From Daphnia pulex (Eukaryota > Arthropoda > Branchiopoda > Diplostraca > Daphniidae): 64,000 nucleotides of DNA. Shown here in pieces: positions 12,507 to 25,488 of this stretch; positions within the stretch are counted from its first letter, which is position 1; each line of letters opens with the position of its first letter. Where the stretch lies: assembly GCF_021134715.1 (NCBI RefSeq), contig NC_060024.1, positions 8,308,001 through 8,372,000 on the forward strand. The letters run 5' to 3'. The notes beneath the pieces were generated by a model. The model ran no database searches. It saw only the letters and a program-made list of their open reading frames with translations, and had not been told where the DNA came from. Made by a program: the position numbers and the translations under genes.

Positions 12507-13719
12507 ATGGCTTTTTCTTTAGCTAGAACACAGTGCAGGTTTTTGCTGTTGTCTATTATTTTTGCATTACTTGTGTTTCAAGTGTATGCAGATAAAGAAC
12601 CTCATGAAGACAGCAAAGAGGACAATTCAGTAAAAAACATAACATTTGTATAATGCTAAGCATATTATAATCCAAAATTTATGCATTTTCACTTTTCAGA
12701 TAGAAAATGGGAAAAATAGCAAGGAGATTAAAGGAACTGAAGCTCCTATGAATGATCTGGGATTTGCTCATGCTTTTTTAGCTTCTTTATCAGTTATTAT
12801 TGTATCTGAACTGGGTGACAAAACTTTTTTCATTGCTGCTATTATGGCAATGAGACACTCACGCTTGGTTGTGTTTAGTGGAGCAATTCTTGCTTTAGTA
12901 ATAATGACTTGTATTTCAGGTAAAAACATTTTTTTGTTGATTTGAAAATGAAAAAGACTAACCACAATTTATGATTTTGGTCAAAACCAGTTCTTTTTGG
13001 GTGGGTAACAGTAATTATTCCAAGAGTCTATACCTACTGGATATCAACTGCATTATTTGCTGTGTTTGGCCTCAAGATGTTAAAAGACGGATACTCTATG
13101 TCGCCAAATGAAGGGCAAGAGGAGTTTGAAGAAGTACAATCCGACCTGAAAAAACAAGAGGATGAGGTAATATCATTTGAATTGCTTGATGAAATCATCG
13201 CCTAAATTTTTACATCTTAGGAAAATGAGAAAGAATCAACGAAGCTTATAGACGAAGAATCGGGAGCTACATCAGTGCATCAACCTTTGAGTCTACGTCA
13301 GCGGATATCTGGATACATACCCAAAGTTTTTTTGCAAGCTTTGACACTCACATTTCTGGCTGAATGGGGTGATCGTTCCCAATTAGCAACTATTATTTTG
13401 GCTGCAAGAGAAGTATGTCGTCGAGGTGTTTTTTTTGCTAAGTTATGGATCGATTTAATTAAATTTATTTTCCTTCAGGATATTTTTGGTGTAATGCTGG
13501 GAGGCGTTTTAGGGCATAGCCTGTGCACCGGTTTAGCAGTTTTAGGCGGCAGAATGATTGCCCAGAAAATTTCTGTCAAGACAGGTAATTTAAACAACAA
13601 ATTTTTACGATCAATTAATTCAATTAAAAAACACTGTTAAAATTTTAGTGACGCTCGTTGGTGGAGTGGTGTTTCTCTTATTTGCTGTGTCGGCACTTTT
13701 TTTTGATCCCGAATCGTAA
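12507..13719 (+). CDS. TMEM165: TMEM165/GDT1 Golgi cation transporter
   Basis: This family (UPF0016) moves Mn2+ and Ca2+ into the Golgi in exchange for protons and supports glycosylation. Six exons, 12507-12629, 12700-12919, 12991-13166, 13221-13412, 13479-13584 and 13649-13719, give 295 residues; human TMEM165 has 324. A hydrophobic N-terminus resembling a signal peptide precedes two copies of the defining motif, SELGDKTFF near residue 74 and AEWGDRSQL near residue 210. An acidic and lysine-rich loop (residues about 150-190) separates the two three-helix halves. The protein ends FFDPES. The splice acceptor just before the ATG implies a leader exon. All borders are GT-AG and phase-consistent. 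Family is certain from the two E-x-G-D-(K/R)-(S/T) motifs; the ion handled is inferred from the family. Confidence 0.93.
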
Positions 13720-14400
13720 ATTGATGATCTGCCATCGCAAGTATACTTTTGGAGTTTCAAAATGTACAGGCCAATGTTTGTTAAAATTTTCTCCGATAAA
13801 CTCACTAATGAATTGATTAAAAGAGCCCGAAATACAAATTCTGTTGTTTTCAACAAACGATATTCTATTTTCATTTCAAGTTTTAAACAAACAATCCGAA
13901 TATGCTGACAAACAATCAGAAAGTTTTCAGAGCTGTTTAGATATAGGTAAATCGATCTCTATTGCACCCAATATTAGGAACCCGAAGTCGTTATTTTCTA
14001 ATTAGATCTATTGAAAATATCTACAACGTAAATGTTTAGTTTGCTTTTTAATTTATTATTAGTGACGAACTATTTTTAAGGAGTAGACTTAATTTTAAGG
14101 GGCTTCCAATTTTTCTCTGATTATTTAAGCATGGAAGTGGAATTAAACAAAAATTTCAAGTGAACGGCGGGAATTTCGTCATGTCATGTGTTGATAAAAA
14201 TTGTCCTCACAGATGGCACTCATGGCAATTATTTGATAGGTTTTCGTCTGCTCAAACAAGTCTCTTCATTCGCACGTGGTTTTTCCCGGTTTTCCGTACG
14301 GCTTCTACCTCCTTGCAGAATCTTGCAGATTTGAAACGGCTGATGGTGAAGAGACAAGTGTAAATTCGTTTTTGTATTTTTTTCTTGTCATCAACTTAAA
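13720..14400. other. Intergenic region, TMEM165 to RNA polymerase I subunit
   Basis: AT-rich sequence with no supported exon. It must hold the TMEM165 3' end and the promoter of the downstream gene, but I see no clear TATA box or polyadenylation signal to report. The open frame at 14160-14363 has no recognisable family features and probably lies in the leader of the downstream gene. Confidence 0.5.
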
Positions 14401-17400
14401 ATGGCGCAAGAGCGTAACATTCATTACTATCCGGAATCCGTGACTTTTGGGTTTCACACTGCCCATGATATAACTAAGATCAGTGTAGTGGAAGTTACCC
14501 AAACTGATACTTTCAATGCACTTGGTCACCCAATTACAAATGGCTTGTATGATATGAAGATGGGGCCCTTTAGTAATGATGCTGGGAAATGTCCTACATG
14601 TAGCTTGGGGATGTTGCACTGCCCAGGACACTTTGGTCACATCGCTCTCCCGCTACCTTGCTATCATCCTCTGTTCTTACGAAATGTGGTGGCAATCATG
14701 AAAATGACCTGCCCTGTCTGCAAGACATTTGCGATCCCTGGTAAGGTGCTTTCTGTTCCATAAATTACTATGCTAACCAAATACAATTTTGTGTTATCTT
14801 TTCATTACAGAGAAAGACAAACTGGTATTGGTGGGTCAGCTCCAACTTCTCAAGTATGGATTGATAATAGATGCACATAATTTGTGGCAAAAGGCGAAGC
14901 CCACTGTGGAAGATTATGATGAAGATGAGGGAAAGACAACACAGCTTAATGAAGAACAACTCGAAGAACTGCGATTGAATATTGAGGAGGAAATCAAAAG
15001 GGCAAAAGAGGATGCAGGGATTACCTGTGGTGATAATCCTCCACCAACAAGGCATGTGGAAAACATGAAAATGGAGTTTCTGAAACTCTTCATGCTCAAG
15101 TTTAAAACCGGGAAGAAAAAGTGTGCTCAAGGCTGCAAAGGTGGATTTGAAAGAATCCAACAATATAGATCTCGCATTGTTTACTCTCTAAGGCATGATA
15201 CACCCACAACTTCTTTGGGGTAAAATTTTTTTTATATGTTTAATTTTAACTTAATAACTCTTCGACTGAATAATTAGGGGGAACATGATGATCAATCCGG
15301 TTGAGTTCGAAGAAGATTTGGAAGACGAAGATGACGTAGAAGGTAAAACTCCATCAAAGCATAAAAGGAAGCCGAGGGCAACGATGTATGTTACCCCCAA
15401 AGATGCAAGGTACCTACGGTTGTTTTTTGTGATGAAAATAGTAACTCTAAGGCAATCCTGTACAGAGACCTGTTGCGACTATTATGGGAGAATGACAAGG
15501 AATTGTTCGGACAGATGTACCCCGTCTTATTCAAAACCAACATTGATTATCCAACTGATGTGTTTTTTCTTGAAGTAATATCGGTGATGCCTTCAAAATT
15601 TCGGCCCGTAAATATCGTCGGAGGTATAATGAGTGATAATAAGCAGACAGCCGTCTTGCGCAAAATAGTGCAGGACACTTACGTAGTCAAGACTGCGCTT
15701 TTTTGCCATGAGCAGAAAACCATGGACAATGTTCCCGAAGATTCAAAGCGCTTCCTCAAAAGTTTGCAGGGAGAAACTCTTTTGGAGAAACTGCAAACAG
15801 CTTGGCATGCACTCCAGGAAAATGTCAACATGATAGTGGACGCGTCTATGAATAAAGATGATAAAAACATGATTGGTTTTAAACAGGTACCATCAGTTAC
15901 GATCCCTCCAACCAGCTAGACTTTAAATACATTTTTACCACAATTTAGATTTTGGAGAAAAAGGAAGGGTTATTACGTATGAACATGATGGGGAAAAGAG
16001 TTAATTTTGCGGCTCGTTCCGTAATCACACCCGATCCCAATTTGGACGTTGAAGAAGTCGGCGTTCCTGATTGTTTTGCGAAAAGGTTAACGTTCCCCAC
16101 CCCAGTAACATCATTCAACGTTTGTGTAAGTTTCAGATGTAGATAGTTAACCAAATGAGACCCATCTAATTTCACAACTGGCCTATTTCAGGAAATGCGC
16201 GATGCCGTGCGTAATGGACCCAACGTTTGGCCTGGCGCAACACACATCGAAGAGAGCAATGGGAAAAAAATCAATCTGAACCCCAATGACGAAAAATCAC
16301 GCGCGGCCATTGCCAAAACCTTGCTAACCCCTTTCGAAGCTAGTTCTCAGGCGGCGGTTTATGAGAAAGGCGGCAAAATCCGTACTTTATTCAAACCTAA
16401 AATTGTGCATCGTCATTTGAAAACGGGCGATATAATGCTTCTGAATCGCCAGCCCACTCTGCACAAGCCCAGTATGATGGCTCATAAAGCCAGGGTAAGT
16501 TTTAATTTTTCTGGCATAACTATTATAGTATTACTATAATTAAAATTTAATTTTTGCTTTTAAGGTGCTGATGGGGGAGAAGACCTTGCGGCTGCACTAC
16601 GCAAATTGCAAAGCATACAACGCTGATTTTGATGGTGACGAAATGAATGCACATTTTCCTCAGGGCGAAGTAGCTCGTTCTGAGGGATACAACATCGGTA
16701 TAATTCATTTTATGTTTTTGTACAAATTATTTAATTGTGTCTAGCCTGTTATCCTTTTTAGCGGCTGTACCGCATCAGTACCTTGTGCCCAAAGATGGAA
16801 CTCCTCTAAGTGGGTTGATCCAGGATCACATGATCGCAGGAGTGAAACTCACGATGCGCGGGCAATTCTTTAACCGGTTAGTAACTACTTCCCAAATCCA
16901 AGTTCTATCTTGTAATTGTTAAGATAAATTGATTTTTACTTGTATTTCAGAACCGACTACCAGCAGCTAGTTTTTGCTGGCTTGGGCGGACGAGAATATG
17001 ATGGTAAAACTAAACTTTTGCCTCCCACGATACTGAAGCCGGTCGCCCTGTGGTCGGGCAAACAAATATTGTCCACCGTTATCATCAATCTGACCCCCAA
17101 AGGCAAAAAGTTGATCAACATGGATTCTACAGCCAAGATTAGCGTCAAGGACTGGCAAACGGTACCGGCAAGAAAATGGGAGGGAGGTGGTACTGAGCTA
17201 CAAGGGAATAGCATGACGGAAAATGAAGTTGTCATCCAACATGGAGAGCTGCTGGTTGGCGTACTGGACAAGATGCATTATGGAGCCACTTCATACAGTC
17301 TCGTCCATTTGTTTAATGAGCTTTATGGAGGTCAGTATTCGTGCCGACTTCTCTCGTGCTTCGCGCGCCTTTTCACGACATACCTTCAGCTGAAAGGATT

Positions 17401-20400
17401 CAGTTTGGGTGTCGAGGACATCTTAGTAACTCCGCGGGCTGATAAAAAGCGCAGAAAGATTCTTAAGCGACTTGAAACGGTAAGTTGTTTTGACCCGTTT
17501 TACATTTCATTGCCCTTATTAATTGTTCAAAATCGAATTAGGTTGGAGATGGTGTTGCTACCAAAGCTGTTGGTGTTACCCCTCAAGAGGTTGAGAAAAG
17601 TGGAATGGAGATTGTGAGGAAGAAAATGCAAGAGATACATTTCAGTCAAAATGCCCTTAAAAAAATGGCCATTGACAGAGAATACAAAGGTGTTACTGAT
17701 CAAATCAACAACGAAGTAAACAGGCAAGTTTTTATTTTATTTATTTTGTTTTATTTTAAAATTCACGTTTTAAATGATTTTATTGATGAAAACTAGGGCC
17801 TGCATTCCGGGAGGACTGCATAAACTGTTTCCGGATAACAACTTGGCGTTGATGATTCAGTCAGGTGCCAAAGGATCTAGCGTTAACGCTATGCAAATTT
17901 CTTGCCTCTTAGGCCAAATTGAATTGGAAGGAAAACGGCCCCCTCTGATGATATCAGGGCGTTCTCTGCCGTCTTTTGTCGCCTTCGACACATCGCCTCG
18001 AGCAGGAGGCTTTATCTCTGGTCGTTTTATGACTGGCATTCGTCCTCAAGAGTTTTTCTTCCATTGCATGGCCGGTCGTGAAGTATGTAGTACCTGTTTT
18101 TTCATTTTCATTTATTTGCAATCTTTCTTCATTGCTATTGTTTATTGTGTCCGTAGGGTCTTATCGATACAGCTGTAAAAACGTCTCGAAGTGGATACCT
18201 CCAGCGTTGTCTCGTAAAGCATTTAGAAGGAGTGAGTGTTGCTTACGATGGTACAGTGCGCGATTCCGACGGACTTGTTCTGCAGGTATATTTTATTAGT
18301 GCATGTGCTGTGCGTTAATCTAATCCATTTGGTCCTCTTTTCTATTAAACAGTTTCTTTACGGGGAAGATGGACTGGACATTTGCAAATCGCAATTTCTC
18401 AACGACAAAGGCATTCCGTTTCTGGTAGCCAACCGCGATTGTGTCCGTTTGATTGAACCAGTATCCGATGAGTCGGAGCAGAAAGAAGTGGATCACGCTA
18501 AAAAACTGGTAATATTTTAGGCTCTTAATTTTTTTGTCTTTTGTTTGCTTATATTTTCCGTTTTTTAACCTTTCAGGTGAGGCGTTGGCTTAATAAGCAT
18601 GGATCGCTAAGTAAAGAAAAGGTGCGAAAGTCTGGGTTTTTGAACTATTCCTCCCAATGTGGGATCAAGGACGATTTTGAAAAAGGGAAAAATGGTCGCA
18701 CTTTTACCGCCTTTGAAATTGAACAGGCTTGGATAGCGTTGTCTGCCGAAGAACGGGCGAAGTAAGTTACTATAGAATTTTATTTATTGTTATTTTTTAA
18801 CTCTATGAATGATTTTTTGCAGATACTCCAAAAAGACTGAAAGCCCACCTGATCCTGTAAACGCTAAATTTTCCTTTACACGAAATGTGGATGTGTTTGA
18901 CGAGCAGCTGAACACGATGATGTCGCGCTACCTTGATCGTCCAGGCGTGCCCATTGGAAAGAAAGAGCTGACGCGACTCGTTTACAATAAAGCAGTTGCG
19001 GCCTCGTGCGAACCAGGGGAGCCGGTGGGAATGTTGGCTGCCCAGTCGATCGGTGAACCCTCAACCCAAATGACCCTCAACACTTTCCACTTTGCCGGTC
19101 GTGGTGAGATGAACGTGACGTTGGGTATCCCTCGATTGCGTGAAATCCTTATGGTGGCTGCTGCAAATCTCCAAACTCCGTCGATGGACATTCCCATATT
19201 GGTAGAACTTTTTTTCTCTTTTACAATTTGTATTCCATTTAACGATTTTTGGACATGTTTATTCAGGGTAAGGGACCTAAAGCCCTACGCAAAGCTGAAA
19301 AACTTAAACTCAAGCTGACTAGGGTTACGCTTGCCGATGTCCTAGAGAACGTTTATGTAACCGAGGGATTGTCAATCAACGAAGGTGAAAGGGCCAGGAT
19401 TTACGGACTTAAATTTAATTTCCTCCCGCATGCCTCCTACAAGGATCGTTTCTGCGTTAAACCAAAACAGGTTTTGCATTACTTCGAAAAAACCTTTCTT
19501 CCGAGAATTCTCCTGCCTAATATCAAGAAGGAAGCTGAAGCACAGGGAAAGCAAAGGTAACTTTATAAAATATTCAACATAGTTTCTTAACTTTACCCCT
19601 TCTTCGTTTTTAGCCTTTTTGAGTGCAAATCAGCTGTCCAACCTCGTAAAGCCAATGTCAAAGAGGATGGGGCAGAGGGTGCTGGTGAAGAGGGTGAAGC
19701 CACAGCCAATGGTCGTGCAGAAAAAGATGATGAAGACGATTTCGATGAAGGTAGCAACGCAAATGATGATGATTTTGCGACACAACGCGCCAAGGACGCT
19801 GACGAGCATGAATATGAGGATGAAGATGAAGCAGATAAGGAACCTGTTAACGAAGACGGTTTTGAAGACGAGACTCCGAAACCTAAGGAGGATGCCGAAG
19901 GAGAGGAGACGGATGATGACCAACCCAATGAAAAAACTATGAATGAAGAGGATGCTGCGCTCGACGTAACACCTTCAAAAGAAGAAATGGATCAGGAAAT
20001 GGCCGAAGCGTATGAAACGCATAAACTCACTGTGATCCAGGAACATAGTTGGATCTGTGATTATGATTTCGATAGCACTGGATTCCTTAGTTGCACAGTC
20101 ACGCTATCGGTATAAATAATAAATTTTCGCGAGTAATTTCTTGCCCTGCAAGTAATATATTTTTTAATTTCCAGGTTCCGCTGTTTGTCGAAAAGGTGGA
20201 TCTATCAAGTTCTTTAAAAAAGTGGGCCGAGTCTTCTGTTGTGCACCACGTGATGAAAATCAAGCGTGCTTTTGTTGTTGCCCCGGAGTCTGATAATGGC
20301 GACATCATTATCAAAACAGACGGTGTTAACATTCAGGCTATGTTCGATTACGCCGGCATTCTGGATTTAAATCGGCTCTACACGAACGATATTCACGAGG

Positions 20401-20881
20401 TGGCCAAACACTACGGTGTCGAGGCTGCCTCCCGTGTAATCGTCAAGGTATATCTGTTATTTTACTCGTGATTTGGACTAATGCCTTAAAATTGTTCCTT
20501 TGAAACACTAGGAAGTGAACAACGTGTTCAAAGTGTACGGAATCACCGTAGATCATCGCCATTTGAGCTTGATTGCAAGTTTCATGACATCAGGCGGAAG
20601 TTACCGGCCGTTCAGCCGTCACGGAATGGCCGACTGCACTTCGCCGTTTCAACAGATGAGCTTCGAAACGGCTACGGAATTTTTGAAGAACGCCACGCTT
20701 CAAGGTAAAGTTTAAGGCTGCACCCCTGATTACTTGTCCGTAATTTGCCTCATTTTTATCATTTTTTTATATTTTGTTAGGCAAAACTGATTTTTTGAAG
20801 ACCCCATCTTCGCGTCTCATTATGGGACTTCCAGGTTGCGAAGGAACTGGATCTTTTAATTTAATGGCTAAGCTGTATTAA
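14401..20881 (+). CDS. POLR1A: RNA polymerase I largest subunit (RPA190/RPA1)
   Basis: This is the catalytic subunit that transcribes ribosomal RNA genes in the nucleolus. Twenty exons can be phased from 14401 to 20881 and sum to 1,750 residues; human POLR1A has 1,720. The start [18 protein letters not shown] is followed by the N-terminal zinc site [18 protein letters not shown]. The active-site aspartate loop [14 protein letters not shown] is in exon 7. The trigger loop region [19 protein letters not shown] is in exon 15. A long acidic insert (exon 17, about 19680-19990) separates the two parts of the jaw and is typical of Pol I, which rules out the Pol II and III paralogues. Exon 10 ends at a GC donor (AACAG followed by GCAAGT, 17724), so that intron is GC-AG. 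Exon 4 starts after ATAG at 15441 to keep frame. The end is [12 protein letters not shown]. Confidence 0.96.
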
Positions 20882-21559
20882 AATGGAAATTAAATGAGAA
20901 TTGAACAGAATCATTTAATTTAATGGCTAAGCTTTGGAAATTTAATGGAAATTACATATAATGTTTGAATAAATTTCAAATTGAATCCGAATTTGTTTTG
21001 TTCAAATCATTTTGCCTTTGATAATTGAGTCCAAAAAGTCCATAATAGAATAATATGCCATTTTTTTTTCTTTTCTATTTACATTACGAAAAATAAATAA
21101 TAGTACATGTTTAGATAGTACTTCATAGATAATAACAGATGAATCGAAATTTGAAGATTGGATCAATCATGGTCATCCGGTCTTCTACTAAAATGCTTTT
21201 TCAAAATTTTCCCGGTCTTTTGTCGACGTTGCAATCTTCAAAATAATGACAACTTTTTGAGTCGATTTAATTTTTACTGACTGAATCTGAATCACTATTT
21301 CGCGAATAATTAAAAAATAATTCTATGTATGCTAGAAAATCATCTTTTTAAATAAAATATAACACTTGGTACAGCTATTCGTTATTCCATAATTCAAAGA
21401 TTGAAAAATTACCTTATGCTTTGTCAACCTTGAAGCTCCGACTAAATGTTGACTGCCTGACTGGTAATTTTCGACGAACAAGAGAACGAGTTAATAAGTT
21501 TGCCTGGCTAGTTTTCCAATTTGTAAAAGGATCCAATTGCCAAGAAATATTTGTTTATC
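20882..21559. other. Intergenic region, POLR1A to FAM193
   Basis: AT-rich with no supported exon. A short duplication of the POLR1A tail is visible: the bases around 20858-20875 (TTTAATTTAATGGCTAAGCT) recur at about 20915-20934, just after the stop codon. AATAAA-like signals occur near 20967. The promoter of the downstream gene must lie here, but I see no TATA box. Confidence 0.5.
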
Positions 21560-23976
21560 ATGCCAAAAGACGTCGAGGAAAAGAGTAGTTCTAGTAACTC
21601 GCTCGTCCAAAGTATTGATAATAATGAAGAAGATTTAGACGAAGAAGGATGCTGTCGATGTTGTCATTGTGGATCCGGCCAAGAGGTAAGAAGCGACAAG
21701 CAAATTTGTCGATGCTGTTGTTTGTTGTCAGAAATTGTCAAGAAACCTATCATACTCAAACGTTTCATTGTTCTGTAGGATGTTAAAAATCAGAATTACT
21801 TGAAGATGAGAGAGCACCTTCAACAACGGTTGAAAGCAAAAAACCTTTCACATTCAGCGTGTGATTCATCAACTGGTTCTAGAAGTAGCTCATCAAATTG
21901 TAACATTGATGGCTATGCTGAATTGGATTGCCTGGTAAAATACATTGAAGGACATAAAGCCCCTCAAAAGATTGGTCCCCATAATCCAAAACGAGCTGCC
22001 AAAAAGGCTCGACAAAAGGAAAAAAAGGTAGTTTTCCAGCTTCACAGTAATTCTTAATTTGTAAATAATTTATTTCTTTGGTCATTTATGTGGAAATTTT
22101 TTTTAAATCACATCTTACTGGCTCCTTTTAAAGTAAATTTTTTTTCCTTTTCCAGCTAGAGCAAAAGAAGGCAGAAGAATTGGCCACAAAACAAGCATTA
22201 AAGAAGCCCACACCAACTTCAGTTCCTTCCAAAGTTTCTCAAGATCGAGTACCAAATGGAATGGTGCGAATCACGCATAATCCGCTGACCAATTCTGCTG
22301 TGATTACTCCTTTGTATGGACCCCTTGAACCTAATCCTTCCTACTTGCAGCAGCCACTGGGACTCTCTCAGCCAGTGAAAATGGCTCCTCCTTCAAACCC
22401 AGTGTCCATTGATCCTCCCAGACCTAACCCAGTTGTAATCCCAAATACTGGTTCCAACTCTGTCCAACAACAGCAGACCTCCGTTTCTGGTTTAGCGAGT
22501 AGCCCCTCCACATCTTCACAGCCGCAGCAAATGGTTACTATTCGCCGTGTCATGCAGCCCAACCTCAGCGAGCCAGTCGTCACTGTCACACTCAAAGGAG
22601 AAACACCCGACAATGACCGAGTCCTTTTTACTTTAATCAACGGACAAGTTCTTCCTACGGACAAACCCGCGACTTCCAGCTCTTTGGCTGTTAATTCGAC
22701 TCTTCCGTCTCCAGGATCCACCATGCCTTCTTCTAGAAATGTTGAGCCAGTTTCCGATTCGACTCCCACTCAATCTAGGAAAAAGCAGAAGAAACAGGAA
22801 AAGAAAAAACAAAAGAAGCTACTGCTAAAGGCTGCTAATAATACTGAGTCAATCGCTCAGTCTCCCAAAATCGATCAAGTATTCATGTTAGTTTATGACT
22901 GTTAAATGTGTTGATTACTCACGCTTTAAAATCTTATTTAGATGCAAAATATTGTAACTCCTCAGTATCCAAGTCAGCAGCAGGACTTCACTCTGGATAA
23001 TTTTCGGTTACCACCGGGTATAACTCTTACTCGGGTGCAAGGTTCTCACTCTCCAGTACATCCTGAGCTTCCGATGCGGATGGTAGATCGAACCAAACGA
23101 GAAAACAGCTATTCTTCAACTAATACTTCGTCACCTGGACCCAATCCAATAATTGTGACGTCACCTCTTAGCGCTCCTAAAACAAAGGAATCTTTGGGCA
23201 AGTTTTTCTTTTTGTTTTTGAATTCGACAACAAATTTAATGAAAAAAAAAATGTTTATTTTAATATTAGGTTCTCTAGGGGGACTTGCGGCACCAAACGT
23301 CATTGTGGTTGATACTCGTAAAATTCAACAGCAGCCAACAATTCCTCAGCAACAGCCGAGAGTAGTCCAGACCTGTAGCGTAGGTGTGCAGACAGGAGAA
23401 GACGACGGAGATGAAGAGTTATTCCCTAACGGGGTAGTTTTAAATAAACAACAAAGAAAGAAACTTCGAAGAAGAGAAAAATTGCAAGAGGAACAAGCTA
23501 TTTTAAACCAGTTGGCCGACCTGCAATTGGATCCTTCCTCCAAGAAAGTGAACGACAGTGGCAAAAAAAATGGAACAGTATCTACTAAATTACTCGCCAA
23601 CCAAGTCAAGTCAGTCCCGTCTCAGGCAGCTGGAAGAGGGAAACCAACCAATGCTACTAACGTCAAGAGTACAACTAGCAGCGGAACTTGCACGACAGGA
23701 GGGAAATCTAGTTCGAAGAAGAAGAAAAAGTCGCGTCCATCAGCCAGTGCCCAAGCGAGCGAAGATAAATGGGAAGAAAATGTTTTCGTGCCTAAGTCAG
23801 ATTTGGATTTAGAAGGAGGAGACCTGGATGATGACGAAAGGGAGTTGGAAGCCTTTAAGCGTTTCTGCTTTAACACAGTGCCGCCGGAGCGAAAAGAAAA
23901 GGTTCGAATTCACCTCAACGTCAAAGACATTTTTGGCAAGAAGTCAAATGGCCTTCAAATGACTTCCTGCAAGTAA
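21560..23976 (+). CDS. FAM193-family protein
   Basis: FAM193A/B proteins are poorly characterised. Five exons, 21560-21685, 21779-22027, 22156-22878, 22942-23197 and 23270-23976, give 686 residues. The N-terminal part has a cysteine-rich knuckle (CCRCCHCGSG) and the FAM193-like segment LDCLVKYIEG followed by KRAAKKARQKEKK. The middle is rich in P, S, T and Q and probably disordered. The C-terminus carries the conserved FAM193 ending with FVPKSDLDLEGGDLDDDERE and EAFKRFC. The last intron (23198-23269, 72 nt) has a GC donor. It is a multiple of three and free of stops, so reading through would add 24 mostly hydrophobic residues. The splice is preferred because the insert is poly-T derived. Human FAM193A is longer; the first half of that protein is absent or was not found upstream. 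A poly(A) signal is at 23992-23997. Confidence 0.85.
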
Positions 23977-23991
23977 CAGTTAAATGGAATG

Positions 23992-23997
23992 AATAAA
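23992..23997 (+). terminator. Polyadenylation signal AATAAA of the FAM193 gene
   Basis: AATAAA lies 16 bases after the FAM193 stop codon. It sits about 180 bases from the convergent end of the ARH3 gene, so the two 3' ends are close together. Confidence 0.5.
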
Positions 23998-24179
23998 GCG
24001 AAGGTTGAGGGAAAGGGAAACCATACGTGTATTTGTACAATTGTTTGTTGGAAACAAAGAATCCTTCGACCAGTGGATTAATGGTGATCAGCATTAAAGT
24101 AGGTTGCCAGCCACGTCGGTATTACACAAATGTTTACCCTATTTTCTGTTGAGTTTGAATTTAGTTTTAAGTCATTGAG

Positions 24180-25488
24180 CTATTTCTCCACTGCTTGATA
24201 AAGACAATCGGCCAATTCGATCGCTTGCTCGACTCCCTCGGCTTCACAGTGGGAAAGAAGAACTGGAGGAACAGCCTCGTGTCCATAGTAGGCACCAGCA
24301 AGTGCGCCTGTCATGTTGGCAATTGTATCTGTGTCTCCACCTAAACTGATTGCGTAACGGATGGCTCTTTGAACCGGACTTTCACTGGATCCACCAGCAC
24401 TAGCCGAATCATCTTTGGCTGAGCGCAGAAAACTGTAAATAGCTGTGCAGACTGATCCATAGGCTGACACAAAATGACCAAGAACGTCGACAACTTTTTC
24501 TGCACTGACTGTTGGGTTCTTCAGTAAATGGCGCATTTCTTGCAGCTTACGGACGTAGGAGCTTTTTGTCATGTTGATAGTCGTACGCCGGGGTTGGCTA
24601 CTGTTATGAAGAAATGAGTTAAGCATGCTGGGCTGTTCTTCATTTTTTTCTATTGTGGCCATCTTCTCTTGTAGATAGAGTGCAAACTGATCCACATCTA
24701 ACGGAACAGAGCTATCAGAATGCAGAGCTTTTTGAATGGCCAAGCACTGGAGTATGGCACCATTGTATCCTAATTCATTTGCATGAGTAATCAAAGATGA
24801 CTTGTATGCAATATGCATGGCTTCCTCTGCATTTGAGTGACAGAAGAGAGCTATCGGTGCAATTCTCATGGCCGACCCGTTTCCATATGAACCTCGACCT
24901 GCGTAAAGCAGTCTTCCAGGGCCGTAAGGGTCCTTGCAGTCATCTCTCTTGAGAGCTTTGAACACATCTGTCATGCTACTTGCATATCCTCTTCTAGGAT
25001 GAGCATAAAATTCATCAACAAACCTAGAAAAGTGAAAAACAACCAAGAATTATGACTCTTTCTAGAAGAAAAAATTGAATTCTTACTTTTTAGCCATGTC
25101 TTGAGGGTCAAATCTGTTCTTGTTGATCAATGATTGAGCAACGGAAAATGTCATAGCTGTGTCATCAGTATAGGCTTTATAAGGTGCTACAATAAATTTT
25201 AAACAAATTAACTGCTGTTTCAACACTTTGAAAATACATAAAAACACTATTTTAAATGATACTACCTTTTAGGTTGGAGTCATGTAATTTTTCAAAATAT
25301 GAATTTAGAACTGACTTCGAGATTGGCCTCTCCTCCCCTTCAAATGGTTGACCAAGGCAGTCACCTATCAAGGAACCAAGCATACATCCACGAAATCTGC
25401 TAGCTAGGCTAGGGCACTTTCCGGCAACAACATTTTTTCCGTTTATGATTTCCTCACTTTCGGATGTTTCCGTTGTCTGTTCTGACAT
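24180..25488 (-). CDS. ADPRS: ADP-ribosylhydrolase ARH3 (ADPRS)
   Basis: ARH3 removes serine-linked ADP-ribose from proteins and degrades poly(ADP-ribose) in nucleus and mitochondria after DNA damage. Three exons, 25266-25488, 25087-25186 and 24180-25023, give 388 residues; human ARH3 has 363. The N-terminal fold reads SRFRGCMLGSLIGDCLG with the acidic FEGEE beside it. The magnesium ligands appear as YTDDTAMTF (exon 2) and GGDTDTIANM (exon 3). The substrate loop GSYGNGSAMRIAP and LTHANELGYNGAI-type motifs are present. The start is the ATG at 25488, giving about 30 residues before the fold; upstream in-frame codons exist but would add a non-conserved extension. The promoter region is shared head-to-head with ETHE1. 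Assignment to ARH3 over ARH1 rests on the GYASSMTDVF and GSYGNG segments. Confidence 0.93.

Noticed and set aside
22942-23976. Single uninterrupted FAM193 exon including LMKKKMFILILG
   Set aside because: The extra 24 residues come from a poly-T/poly-A stretch bounded by GCAAGT and TATTAG, so an intron is the better reading, though retention remains possible.
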